Origin: Deltaproteobacteria bacterium
GTDB taxonomy: Bacteria; Desulfobacterota_E; Deferrimicrobia; Deferrimicrobiales; Deferrimicrobiaceae
Length of the DNA: 14,181 nt
Assembly (NCBI GenBank): GCA_023489025.1
Contig: JAMDCN010000103.1
Span: 1-14,181 of the forward strand
Reading direction: 5' to 3'
Part shown: piece after piece, positions 1 to 5,916 of the stretch
How positions within the stretch are numbered: the stretch's first letter is position 1
Layout: every line of letters starts with the position of its first letter
Program-made: the position numbers and the translations under genes
The notes under the pieces: generated by a model
What the model was told of the DNA's origin: nothing
Database searches by the model: none
The model's input: only the letters and a program-made list of their open reading frames with translations

Positions 1-118
1 TGTGCTGGCGCAGCGTCCGTGGCATCAGTGCACCGCCTCGGGTTCCGTGACGGGCGCCTCGCTGGTCATCCTTTTTTCGCCCCCTTTGCTGATGATTTTG
101 AATAAGTATGCAAATGCA
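1..118 (-). other. Region left of the integrase: possible leftward gene starts
   Basis: On the minus strand, 50 bases past the integrase stop, there is a 14-codon frame (ATG at 69, TGA at 25-27). Its stop overlaps, as TGATG, an ATG at 25 that opens a frame leaving the window after eight codons. Upstream of the ATG at 25 is a GAGGCGG ribosome-site-like string. This could mean the leftward operon continues past the integrase, but the visible piece is too short to judge. Positions 78-121 are AT-rich compared with the surroundings and hold the small inverted repeat ATGCA-AA-TGCAT (108-119), which overlaps the integrase stop codon. AT-rich DNA beside an integrase is where an attachment site can lie, but nothing here proves it. 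Confidence 0.2.
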
Positions 119-1183
119 TTAGCGGCGCACTCCGGCGGGAGATCGCTCGCCCGGTTTCTGCCGGGTAAAGCCCATCTTTTTCGCGATCTCTACTTGCGCC
201 TTGGCCACCCGTCCCGAGTCCAGTTCGAGGTATCCCATCGTGGTCATCGGGTCCTTGTGCCGGAGCGCCTTCTGGATGTCCGGGACGGAGACCCCCTCCC
301 GGGACAGCAGGGTGGCAAACGTCCCCCGCAGGCGGTGCGGGGAGACCCCCGGGGTGCCGCAGGCGGCGTTGGCCTTCTTGATCACGCCCCGGGTGCAGCC
401 TGCGTAGTAGGAGCCCTTCGGACCTTGCACGATCAGGCCCGTCGGCCGCTTGTGGGGGGCAAGATGCTTCTTGAGCCAAGGCGGCACGGCGACGGGCTCC
501 GCCTCCCGGCCCTTCGTGATCCCGGGGGTATAGGTGGACCGCTCCTCGTCGTACCACTCCCACCGGGCGGTCAAGGCTTCGCTCTCCCGCAAGCCCAGCC
601 CCAGCATCAGCCGTACCGCGATCCCGATCCCCGTGCGCGCGCCGGCGGCGGCGTCCACGGCTTCCAGCCAGGCGGTGGTCTTGGCCACGGGCAGTATCAT
701 CTTCGGTTTCTTCTGGATCTTGAGCATCTTCACCCGCCACGGGACACGGTCGATGACATCGCGCTTCACCGCCCAGTGACACAGGAGCCTCAGGATCCGC
801 AACCAGTGGTTCGCCGTGGCCGCACAGTGACCTTGCAGGTGCGCGTTCCGCGCCTGCTCCACGGCGTCGGTCCGGATCCGGTCGATGCGCATGTTGCCGA
901 GGTCGTAGAGATGCAGCCGGGCGAAGGCCGCCACGGAGCGCCGATGCGCGTCGGAGGCCGTGGAGGCGTGGATGGAGAGCCACAGCTCCGCGAGCTGCGC
1001 AAGCGTCGGGACGGGGCCGCCGCCGTCTTTGACCACCCGCTCCCGGCGGTACGCCTTGAAGGCGATCTCTTCCGCCTTGGGATGTGAGGTCTCCCCGGTC
1101 GATCGCTGGATCCGCCGGCCGCCGACCCGAAACCGGTAGTGCCACGGGCCGCGGCCGTCGATGCGGAAGAGGGAGAAGCCCAT
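119..1183 (-). CDS. int: Tyrosine-recombinase integrase
   Basis: This 354-aa protein is a complete tyrosine site-specific recombinase, the enzyme that integrates phage DNA into the host chromosome and, with a directionality factor, excises it. The N-terminal part (about residues 1-50) resembles the arm-binding segment of phage integrases. A SAM-like core-binding domain follows at about 58-150, and the catalytic domain at about 165-340. The catalytic set is visible: Arg199 in GLRESEAL, a probable Lys224 in the TKGREAEP beta-hairpin, His283 and Arg286 in HRLRG, His309 in RHKD and the nucleophile Tyr318 in TTMGYLEL. The length is usual for the family. The ATG lies two bases after the stop of the preceding 55-aa gene, with AAGGTGG upstream, so the two are co-translated. 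It is the last clear gene of a leftward operon that begins with the Cro-like gene, which ties its expression to early lytic transcription. The family call is secure; attachment-site specificity cannot be read. Confidence 0.95.
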   Translation of the reverse strand: MGFSLFRIDGRGPWHYRFRVGGRRIQRSTGETSHPKAEEIAFKAYRRERVVKDGGGPVPTLAQLAELWLSIHASTASDAHRRSVAAFARLHLYDLGNMRIDRIRTDAVEQARNAHLQGHCAATANHWLRILRLLCHWAVKRDVIDRVPWRVKMLKIQKKPKMILPVAKTTAWLEAVDAAAGARTGIGIAVRLMLGLGLRESEALTARWEWYDEERSTYTPGITKGREAEPVAVPPWLKKHLAPHKRPTGLIVQGPKGSYYAGCTRGVIKKANAACGTPGVSPHRLRGTFATLLSREGVSVPDIQKALRHKDPMTTMGYLELDSGRVAKAQVEIAKKMGFTRQKPGERSPAGVRR

Positions 1184-1185
1184 CG

Positions 1186-1353
1186 CTACTTGACCACCTT
1201 GTTCTTGAATTTAGCGGGGAGGGTGATCCCCTTGAGGTCGCAGCCGCGGAGGTCGAGGGACCCGCCGACGGTGCTCGGCAGGGTGATCTCCTTGAGGATC
1301 ATGAAATCGCCGGATTGCAGCAGCCGTTTGATTTCGGATCCTTGCAGTTTCAT
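1186..1353 (-). CDS. 55-aa phage protein with a repeated ITLP motif
   Basis: This small gene has a strong ribosome site (AGGAGGAG, about seven bases before the ATG). Its ATG overlaps the stop of the upstream zinc-ribbon gene as TGATG, and its TAG is two bases before the integrase ATG. Gene packing on both sides is the main support. The protein starts MKLQGSEIKRLLQ and then carries a hydrophobic repeat: KEITLPSTVGGSLDLRGC followed by KGITLPAKF. This resembles one or two turns of a pentapeptide or beta-solenoid repeat, and the C-terminus is basic. I do not recognise a function. Its place directly before the integrase makes a recombination directionality factor (Xis) one possibility, but it lacks the winged-helix look of known Xis proteins, so that is only a positional guess. 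Confidence 0.75.
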   Translation of the reverse strand: MKLQGSEIKRLLQSGDFMILKEITLPSTVGGSLDLRGCDLKGITLPAKFKNKVVK

Positions 1354-1790
1354 CAGCCGTCTCCTCCTGCCGCCGCCGTTTTTTGGTCGATGCCCACAGG
1401 GCCGATCCCCGCGGGGCCAATCCCCGCAGGGGTCCAGGAGGCCTCGGGGATCCTGGAGGCCCGCTTCCCCGCGCGCAGCGCCTCGATCACGCCCCGGCGG
1501 TCCACCCGGCGCCGCTCCATCTCATCATCGTCGTAGGTCACCAACTGACCCTTCCACCGCGCGATCGACGGGATGGAGGTGTACCCGGGCCGGGCGGTGT
1601 ACGCCCGGTCGCACTGAGGGCAGGCGAACAACCGGGAGTACCCTCCGATCTCCATGCTGACGAACCCGTCCCGGCACGCCTTGACCCGGCACAGGTCAGC
1701 CGCCCACTCCTCCAGCGTCTGCCGGGGCGCCTGCTTCACCTGCTCCGAGGGCGCCTGCGCCGGTATTCCGTCTGGCCTTCTCCGCGTCAT
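1353..1790 (-). CDS. Zinc-ribbon-like phage protein (145 aa)
   Basis: This protein has a central C-x4-C-x18-C-x2-C arrangement (Cys34, Cys39, Cys58, Cys61, the last pair in ACPQCDRAY), as expected for a small zinc ribbon. A hydrophilic C-terminus ends in the repeated segment AGIGPAGIGPVGI. The start at 1790 is chosen because GGGAGGTGGAG stands directly before it, embedded in the coding sequence of the replication gene. This makes the two genes overlap by 95 bases in different frames. Its own TGA overlaps the ATG of the 55-aa gene as TGATG. It follows a replication initiator, so a helper role in replication (loader or adaptor) is plausible by position only. The C-terminal repeat is encoded by about two and a half copies of a 15-base GC-rich unit and may vary in length. 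Confidence 0.75.
   Translation of the reverse strand: MTRRRPDGIPAQAPSEQVKQAPRQTLEEWAADLCRVKACRDGFVSMEIGGYSRLFACPQCDRAYTARPGYTSIPSIARWKGQLVTYDDDEMERRRVDRRGVIEALRAGKRASRIPEASWTPAGIGPAGIGPVGIDQKTAAAGGDG
1402..1435. repeat. 15-bp tandem repeat inside the zinc-ribbon gene
   Basis: Two adjacent 15-base units (1402-1416 and 1417-1431) differ at only two positions, CCGATCCCCGCGGGG and CCAATCCCCGCAGGG, and a partial third unit follows. They encode the PAGIG-PAGIG-PVGI tail of the 145-aa protein. The GGGG and CCCC blocks can also fold into short hairpins. This looks like a slippage-prone coding repeat. Confidence 0.6.
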
Positions 1791-2592
1791 ACCGCTCCAC
1801 CTCCCGCCGTGCCGCGTCCAGGTACGCCTTGTACACGGCGTCCCGTCCGAAGAAGTTCCCCGCCACCTTCCGGAACTGCGGATCCGCCCGCTTGGCCTCG
1901 GGCTCGTACTCGTTCACGCACTCCCACAGCACCTGCCACGGCACCCCGCCCTTCTCCGGCGGAGTTTTCAGGATCGAGACGATGTGCTCCCGGGCCCGGT
2001 ACCGGGACTGGGGATGCACACGGATCTGCTCCTCGTAGTACGCGACGATCTTTTCCGCGTGCTCCGCGAACTCGGCCTTCGGCTTCGATGTGCGTCTTTT
2101 GAGGGAAACGGGGACCGTCGCACCGCCAGGTGCGACAGAGTGTTTTTGATCTACTTCTCGTTCAACTTCAACTTCTCGTTCAACTTCAACTTCCACTTCA
2201 GGCCGGATTAGTTCCGGAGTAGTCCCAGACTTGTCCGGTACTTCTTCGGAGTAGGACGGCAGATAATCCCGGCCCTTGCGCTTGAGCGCCTGGTGCTCGT
2301 CGTAATTCAGGGAGTGGAGGTACCAGCACCCATCCACCTGAAAATACTTCACATTCGTTTTTTCGCTGATCTCGTGGAGGCACCTGGTGATCGTGGGGAT
2401 ATCGAAGAAATCGACGAACGGGACGATGGTCCCCTTGACCGTATACGGGTTCGCCTCCATCTTCCCGTGGGCGTTGTAGTGCGGGATGAGCATCCCGAAT
2501 AGGGCGAGCGCCTTGGGAGAGAGTTTCGCCACCCCGTGCGACCGGCTGATGTCTTTCCGGATCATGCGGCCTTCGGATTTTGGAGATGCCAC
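1696..2592 (-). CDS. Phage replication protein, O/DnaD-like (winged helix plus C-terminal helical domain)
   Basis: This 298-aa protein has the layout of phage replication initiators and organisers. Residues about 10-105 form an N-terminal winged-helix-like DNA-binding domain (LSPKALALFGMLIPHYN, then DIPTITRCLHEI and the wing-like VDGCWYLHSLNYDEHQ). A charged linker at 130-150 is built of VEVERE units. Residues about 170-270 are helical and resemble DnaD-like or 'conserved phage C-terminal' domains (VAYYEEQIRVHP, NEYEPEAKRADPQFRKVAGNFF). Such proteins bind the phage origin and recruit the host helicase. The start is either GTG at 2592, preceded by a G-rich run, or ATG at 2565, preceded by GAAGG; I give the longer form. 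The 3' end overlaps the next gene by 95 bases. No helicase-loader ATPase follows it, so loading may depend on the host or on the zinc-ribbon protein. The class is fairly clear; the exact family would need a profile search. Confidence 0.75.
   Translation of the reverse strand: MASPKSEGRMIRKDISRSHGVAKLSPKALALFGMLIPHYNAHGKMEANPYTVKGTIVPFVDFFDIPTITRCLHEISEKTNVKYFQVDGCWYLHSLNYDEHQALKRKGRDYLPSYSEEVPDKSGTTPELIRPEVEVEVEREVEVEREVDQKHSVAPGGATVPVSLKRRTSKPKAEFAEHAEKIVAYYEEQIRVHPQSRYRAREHIVSILKTPPEKGGVPWQVLWECVNEYEPEAKRADPQFRKVAGNFFGRDAVYKAYLDAARREVERYDAEKARRNTGAGALGAGEAGAPADAGGVGG
2155..2199. repeat. 18-bp direct repeats within the replication gene (candidate origin iterons)
   Basis: Two perfect copies of the 18-mer TTCTCGTTCAACTTCAAC (2155-2172 and 2173-2190) are followed by a diverged half copy to 2199, beside a short AT-rich stretch (about 2139-2152). 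They encode the VEVERE linker of the replication protein. In lambda, the origin is a set of 18-bp iterons inside the O initiator gene, so the placement is suggestive. A simple coding repeat would look the same. Confidence 0.45.
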
Positions 2593-2644
2593 GGTCGTAC
2601 CGCCCCCCCCTCGCCTTGAACAGCTCCCGCGTGAAACGCCGAAC

Positions 2645-3352
2645 CTACGCCAGGACCACCGCCTCCGGCAGTTTCCCGACGACCCACTTCTTGATCCGCG
2701 CGATCGCCTCGTTCCTCCACGCCCCGCCGTCCGCCTCGAACAGCGCGCAGGTGGGCATCGGGGATCCGGACCGCATCCGCAGGACGAACCGGGAGGCGGG
2801 CTGCTCGATCTCGGGGAAGGACCGGAACGGGGCCAGCGTCACGGGATTGGGTACTTTCGTGTCTCCTACCCGGGCGATGCCGGTCTTGGCAGTCACCTTC
2901 TGGCTGGTGCCGTCGTCGTCGAACGTCAGCACTGTGCCGTCCTGCAGGGTCCCCAGGATCTGCAGGATCGTCTTCGTCATCTCGTCCTGGACGAACATCG
3001 ACAGCATCGACACGATGAAAGTGTCGATATCCAGATACTGGCCGAACGGGAACGGGCGCAGTTCGTTCTTGGCCACCAGGAAGCACCCGCGCTGCTGGAA
3101 CTCCTCGTCCAGTATCGACACGAGGCGCACGCTCTGCGGGCCATCGACCACGACGATCGGCGGGTTGGGCCCGGTATCGGCCTCACATTTGTCGTAGAAC
3201 TCCACCAGGCCGGTGAGCGTGGAGATGGCGATCGCGGCCGGCTCCGGCTTCTTCACGGGCACCAAGGCCGCGCTCGTGTACCTCCGGTCATCGATCGTCA
3301 CCTGCTCGACCTTCGCCGAGTTCTGGATCTCCTGGAACAGTTTCACCAGCAT
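2645..3352 (-). CDS. Conserved phage protein of unknown function (235 aa, YfdQ/DUF2303-like?)
   Basis: I recognise this as a phage protein type common in early regions of temperate phages, usually paired with the smaller protein encoded just upstream, but no biochemical role is established that I can name. Conserved-looking blocks are VSILDEEFQQRG (about 79-90), FPFGQYLDIDTFI (about 102-114), the TKTGIARVGDTKVPNPVTL stretch (about 165-184), PFRSFPEIEQPASRFVLRMR (about 186-205) and ALFEADGGAWRNEAI (about 214-228). The EIEQP-type block recalls YfdQ-family proteins, which is a weak link. There is no signal peptide or membrane segment. The ATG is three bases after the TGA of the 123-aa gene, with its AGGAGG site inside that gene's terminal glutamates, so the pair is translationally coupled. 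A role near replication or recombination is inferred from position only. Confidence 0.8.
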   Translation of the reverse strand: MLVKLFQEIQNSAKVEQVTIDDRRYTSAALVPVKKPEPAAIAISTLTGLVEFYDKCEADTGPNPPIVVVDGPQSVRLVSILDEEFQQRGCFLVAKNELRPFPFGQYLDIDTFIVSMLSMFVQDEMTKTILQILGTLQDGTVLTFDDDGTSQKVTAKTGIARVGDTKVPNPVTLAPFRSFPEIEQPASRFVLRMRSGSPMPTCALFEADGGAWRNEAIARIKKWVVGKLPEAVVLA

Positions 3353-3355
3353 CGC

Positions 3356-3727
3356 TCACTCCTCCTCTCCGCCGGGATCGCCGGCCAGGGACATCACCGG
3401 GGTTCGCCCGGTCAGTTTCAGCTTGAGCTGCTCGGGGTTGTGCTCGAACGCCACGGGCTGGCCGCGGTCCTTCCCGATGAAGATCATGGTGGGGACGGCC
3501 TTCGGGCCCCGGACGGAGGAGGAGACGTAGATGGCGAGATTCGCGCTGGTGCGCTCCTCGTTCGGGGCGATCGTCACCTTCAGGCTCAAACTGCGCGGGC
3601 CATCGGCCGTGTTGGGGTCCAGGATGTTTTCCAGGACGCGCTTGAACTCGTCGTCGAACCGCTCGATCGCGGCTCCACGACCGAGCGTCGAAAGGCTGAC
3701 CATTCCATCGTCGGGTTCTTGTGCCAC
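3356..3727 (-). CDS. Conserved phage protein of unknown function (123 aa)
   Basis: A GTG start at 3727 is chosen because AGGAGG lies four bases upstream and the frame beyond it (to 3853) has no comparable site. The protein reads VSLSTLGRGAAIERFDDEF, then RVLENILDPNTADGPR, then KVTIAPNEERTSANLAIYV. This order (helix, 'xNIxDPNT', beta strands with 'PNExR') is a recurring small phage protein that travels with the 235-aa neighbour. The C-terminal part has FIGKDRGQPVAFEHNPEQL. No enzymatic motif, membrane segment or signal peptide is seen. The acidic end GGEEE carries the ribosome site of the next gene. The function is unknown. The two proteins probably work together, because they are coupled here and, from memory, also adjacent in other phages. 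Confidence 0.85.
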   Translation of the reverse strand: MAQEPDDGMVSLSTLGRGAAIERFDDEFKRVLENILDPNTADGPRSLSLKVTIAPNEERTSANLAIYVSSSVRGPKAVPTMIFIGKDRGQPVAFEHNPEQLKLKLTGRTPVMSLAGDPGGEEE

Positions 3728-3756
3728 AGTTCCTCCTCTGAGTCGGAATTTTTGCT

Positions 3757-3900
3757 CTACGACCTCACGACCTTCTTCACCAGGCACTGCTCCGAATCCC
3801 GCCGCGGCCACGGCCACAGGCGCCGGACGAACTTCCACCCCTTCCGCCTCCACTCCAGCCGTTGCTTCGTCGGGATCCGCAGGTAGAGGGTGACCGCCAT
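3757..3900 (-). CDS. Small basic protein (47 aa)
   Basis: The ATG at 3900 overlaps the stop of the upstream gene as TGATG, and a TAG closes the frame 29 bases before the GTG of the next gene. The product is rich in Arg, Lys and Trp (KQRLEWRRKGWKFVRRLWPW), which fits a nucleic-acid-binding or membrane-surface peptide, but no family is recognisable. Support is the coupled start and the lack of any other gene in the gap. A longer reading of the same frame, back to 4080, overlaps the zinc-knuckle gene and is not preferred. Confidence 0.55.
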   Translation of the reverse strand: MAVTLYLRIPTKQRLEWRRKGWKFVRRLWPWPRRDSEQCLVKKVVRS

Positions 3901-4214
3901 CAGATCCAGCCGTCCAGCATCAGCTCCAATACCCGCGCGTCGATCGCGCGGTGGCGAAGGTCGGGGGTCGTGGTGTTCCAATCCGTAGATCGGGAAGCGC
4001 CGCACGACCTGGGAATGCGGGCAATGACGCCGAACCGCAGGAACCAGGGGTCGACGCGCAAGGCCCCGGGACACCGCCACAGGATCCCGGCGGGGACCTC
4101 GCCGATCAGCAGCGGCGTGGGGCTGTGGGAGAACACCCTCTCCATCTGGATCCCGAGCGGCAGGATCTGCTCCGGAGGGGGGGGCGGGGATCCACAGTCG
4201 GGACAGGGAGGCAT
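3900..4214 (-). CDS. Zinc-knuckle phage protein (104 aa)
   Basis: The protein begins MPPCPDCGSPPPPPEQ. The CPDC pair (Cys4, Cys7) looks like half of a zinc knuckle; a further WRCP cysteine (Cys48) and Cys72 could complete it. The middle and end (RVDPWFLRFGVIARI, DLRHRAIDARVLELMLDGW) are probably mixed alpha/beta. The start at 4214 is supported by the TGATG overlap with the stop of the upstream 46-aa membrane peptide; the ribosome site itself is weak (GGTGA), so coupled reinitiation is likely. No function is recognised. It lies in the part of the operon between regulators and replication genes. Confidence 0.6.
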   Translation of the reverse strand: MPPCPDCGSPPPPPEQILPLGIQMERVFSHSPTPLLIGEVPAGILWRCPGALRVDPWFLRFGVIARIPRSCGASRSTDWNTTTPDLRHRAIDARVLELMLDGWI

Positions 4215-4354
4215 CACCAAGTCACCGTGTACGTCAGCACCGCGGCCGCGGCCCAGTAGACGGCCATCCGCCACTGCGACCAGCCCTCCATGGCGTAGAC
4301 CGCCGCGGCCACGACGTCGAGGACGATCAGAATCGTCGGGAAGACTTTCGTCAT
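4214..4354 (-). CDS. Two-span membrane peptide (46 aa)
   Basis: This small frame is linked on both sides: its ATG overlaps the stop of the 232-aa gene as ATGA, and its TGA overlaps the next ATG as TGATG. The sequence has two hydrophobic stretches, PTILIVLDVVAAAVYAM (about 6-22) and MAVYWAAAAVLTYTV (about 30-44), separated by a short polar turn with GWSQWR. That is a helical hairpin in the inner membrane. Holin-like or superinfection-exclusion peptides can look like this, but its position in the early leftward operon argues against a lysis holin. The function is unknown. Confidence 0.65.
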   Translation of the reverse strand: MTKVFPTILIVLDVVAAAVYAMEGWSQWRMAVYWAAAAVLTYTVTW

Positions 4355-5049
4355 GCCACGGCCCGCAGGCCGGCCAGCACCGTGTCGATCTTCTCGACCA
4401 CGTCCAGGGCCGCAATCCGCTTCTCCTCGATGAGGGCGATCGCGGCGGCGATCAGGGCGGCCTTACGCGGCCCAGGCAACGCATCCTCCGAAGGAGCCGC
4501 CTTGGCACGGCTCTTGATGGGGGGGGAGGCGGACTTCCGGTTGACGGAACGGGGCTTCTTCGACGGTACGGTGGCGTCGTTCGACGGCGCCACGTTCTTC
4601 CCGGCCTTGTGGGTGTTGGCCTCGATCATCTCCTGCGTGCGGGGATCCTTGGCGTCCGGCAGCGTGTAGAGCACCATCGTTCCCGCGCGGCCGCGGTACG
4701 GCCACGACTTGATCTTCCCCTCCCGCTCGAGCTCCGCTACGATCACACGCAGTTCGTCCGAGGACGCCTTGCTGCCCTGGAGAAGCGGTGTCTTTCCGGC
4801 TGCGCCCCGCCGGGTGATGATCCCGAGGACCTTGTCCGACAGCGTCATCTTCTCCGACACTGGAGCCTCCTTCTTGGCGGTAGTTGGTTCGGGTTTCGGT
4901 CGGGGCGTTGCGGGAGGATCCTCCGGTTCGGAAGGCGTCGCCGATCGCCCCGAGAAGTCGCAGGCCCGGCAGTCGCTCGGAGCCGGAGTTGTCCAGGCTT
5001 GCCGCTTCGCGCAGGGCTCCGGCTTGTGGAGGTACGGGCAGCCGGCCAT
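4351..5049 (-). CDS. Zinc-binding, winged-helix-like phage protein (232 aa)
   Basis: The N-terminus has four spaced cysteines (Cys4, Cys13, Cys27, Cys30; MAGCPYLHKPEPC and DCRACDF), probably a small zinc site. A Pro/Lys-rich linker (about 35-66) comes next. Residues about 68-132 resemble a winged helix: KMTLSDKVLGIITRR, SSDELRVIVAELEREGKI and a wing ending in GTMVLYTLP. A basic, low-complexity segment (about 145-190, KKPRSVNRK, KSRAKAAP) leads to a helical tail (ALIAAAIALIEEKRIAALDVVEKI). The whole suggests a DNA-binding protein acting early in the phage programme. The ATG at 5049 has no good ribosome site, and 86 bases separate it from the upstream gene, so the start is not firm. The stop overlaps the next gene as ATGA. 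No family is recognised. Confidence 0.7.
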   Translation of the reverse strand: MAGCPYLHKPEPCAKRQAWTTPAPSDCRACDFSGRSATPSEPEDPPATPRPKPEPTTAKKEAPVSEKMTLSDKVLGIITRRGAAGKTPLLQGSKASSDELRVIVAELEREGKIKSWPYRGRAGTMVLYTLPDAKDPRTQEMIEANTHKAGKNVAPSNDATVPSKKPRSVNRKSASPPIKSRAKAAPSEDALPGPRKAALIAAAIALIEEKRIAALDVVEKIDTVLAGLRAVA

Positions 5050-5135
5050 TATGGGGACACCGCTTCGCTTGGGCGATTACTGCCTACCGATTGCAATCCA
5101 GCGGACTCCTATGGGTGCGGCGAGTTGGGAGTTGG

Positions 5136-5537
5136 TTATTCCCGATCCAATTCCTCGTCGATCCGGTCGATGCGTGCCTTGAGAACCTTCTTCTCGGCGC
5201 GGAGTTTTTCCTTTTTCGTAGGGATCGGCAGAAGCATGGCCGCGAAGTATCGAAACATCAATTCCCCCCATTCTCGCTTCCCAAGTTCGATGAGGGCCAT
5301 TCCAAGTCGCCTATATTCGTTGCTGCTGAGGCTGGTGTTTTCGCCGCGAAGTTTCTGCCCCAAGAGTTGATCGGACATGCCGAGATGGATCGCGATGGTT
5401 TTCTGGAGGAGGCCGCACTCCCTCACGGCGTATGCGGCACAATCGTTAGGGCAGGTGAATTCTCGGGGGTCAGGCATCGAAGGAGCGGCGGGGAATTCAA
5501 TACGGTATTGGATTATTTTCGCTTGATTCTCTATCAC
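5136..5537 (-). CDS. HTH protein with C-terminal coiled coil, possible CII-type regulator (133 aa)
   Basis: The GTG at 5537 is chosen because GGGGAGGG sits about six bases upstream; the internal ATG at residue 21 has no such site. Residues about 30-75 (CAAYAVRECGLLQKTIAIHLGMSDQLLGQKLRGEN) look like a Cro/CII-type helix-turn-helix in which KTIAIHLGMSDQLLGQKL is the DNA-contacting pair. Residues about 108-132 are a strongly charged coiled coil (KKEKLRAEKKVLKARIDRIDEELDRE), which suggests a dimer or tetramer. Its place, first gene beyond the terminator that follows the Cro-like gene, matches where regulators of the CII type sit in lambdoid phages. That functional label is an inference from position and fold, not from a clear family match. 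Confidence 0.7.
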   Translation of the reverse strand: MIENQAKIIQYRIEFPAAPSMPDPREFTCPNDCAAYAVRECGLLQKTIAIHLGMSDQLLGQKLRGENTSLSSNEYRRLGMALIELGKREWGELMFRYFAAMLLPIPTKKEKLRAEKKVLKARIDRIDEELDRE

Positions 5538-5597
5538 TTACCGCCCTCCCCTTCTGGAGTTTTACAAAATAAAAGACGGTAAAAATGGAACTGGATT

Positions 5598-5627
5598 AAA
5601 AAAAGAGGCGATGGAAACCACCGCCTC
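5598..5627 (-). terminator. Intrinsic terminator after the Cro-like gene
   Basis: Read on the minus strand, GAGGCGGTGG, loop TTT and CCATCGCCTC form a ten-pair stem (one G-U pair), followed directly by seven T. The stop codon of the Cro-like gene overlaps the stem. On the plus strand there is no T run, so it acts only on leftward transcripts. It separates the first gene of the leftward operon from all the others, which puts them under attenuation, antitermination or a further promoter. Confidence 0.85.
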
Positions 5628-5841
5628 ATTCGTTCGACGCCTGCCGGTACTTCGGGTGCTTCAATTCGAGGAAGGTTACCTTCCCCTTCGTGACCTCTTC
5701 GATCTTTGCAGCCAGTTCATCGGAAACGATCTTTTTCCCGGAAACAATTTCCGATATGAACCCCTGGGATTCAACACCGAAAAGGTCGGCCGCTTCCTGT
5801 TGCGTCAGTTTTTTCGATTCGATCCAATCACCGAGCCGCAT
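5626..5841 (-). CDS. Cro-like helix-turn-helix regulator (71 aa)
   Basis: A small XRE/Cro-type DNA-binding protein. The helix-turn-helix is clear: KLTQQEAADLFGVESQGFIS (about 11-30), then EIVSGKKIVSDELAAKIEEVT. It is divergent from the S24 repressor and is the first gene of the leftward operon, the classic place for a Cro or antirepressor-type switch protein competing for the same operators. The ATG at 5841 is preferred over the in-frame ATG at 5874 for two reasons: GGGAGGAT lies about six bases before it, and the upstream ATG falls inside the spacer of the promoter at 5863-5891 and would not be transcribed. Its end runs into an intrinsic terminator. Regulation by the repressor is expected, since a perfect operator copy occupies its promoter. 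Confidence 0.85.
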   Translation of the reverse strand: MRLGDWIESKKLTQQEAADLFGVESQGFISEIVSGKKIVSDELAAKIEEVTKGKVTFLELKHPKYRQASNE

Positions 5842-5862
5842 CAAGAAATCCTCCCGCCACTG

Positions 5863-5891
5863 TATATATCTCATGGTGAGATATTCGTCAA
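5863..5891 (-). promoter_or_regulatory. Leftward early promoter with operator in its spacer
   Basis: On the minus strand, TTGACG (5886-5891), 17 bases and TATATA (5863-5868) form a good sigma-70 promoter. The operator ATATCTC-ACCAT-GAGATAT fills the spacer and touches the -10, so a bound repressor would block RNA polymerase. Transcription would begin a few bases upstream of the GGGAGGAT site of the Cro-like gene. Confidence 0.85.
5866..5884. promoter_or_regulatory. Repressor operator site 1
   Basis: A perfect inverted repeat, ATATCTC-ATGGT-GAGATAT on the plus strand, sits inside the leftward promoter. The same arms recur at 5923-5941 and 7223-7241, each again inside a promoter spacer. It is the likely binding site for the S24 repressor or the Cro-like protein. 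Confidence 0.85.
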
Positions 5892-5897
5892 GAGTAA

Positions 5898-5916
5898 ATA
5901 TCTTGAATTGCGATTT
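5898..5916. promoter_or_regulatory. Degenerate operator-like site between the two divergent promoters
   Basis: ATATCTT-GAATT-GCGATTT keeps six of seven bases of the left arm and five of seven of the right arm of the operator consensus, with the same 5-base gap. Its centre is 32 bases from site 1 and 25 from the next site. It would be a weak middle site in a three-site switch, as in lambda, but it may be chance in AT-rich DNA. Confidence 0.4.

Noticed and set aside
2..1087. Long plus-strand frame opposite the integrase
   Set aside because: It is an antisense shadow of a complete tyrosine recombinase with all catalytic residues; GC-rich codon use leaves the opposite strand open.
2603..2610. 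Run of eight C (G on the coding strand) before the replication gene, as a frameshift site or sequencing slip
   Set aside because: The reading frame past the 235-aa stop (RRFTRELFKARGGRYDRG) looks protein-like, but neither joined frame extends a recognisable domain, and both flanking genes are complete without a shift.
5842..5874. Upstream ATG at 5874 as start of the Cro-like gene
   Set aside because: It lies in the -35/-10 spacer of its own promoter and has no ribosome site, whereas the ATG at 5841 has GGGAGGAT at good spacing.
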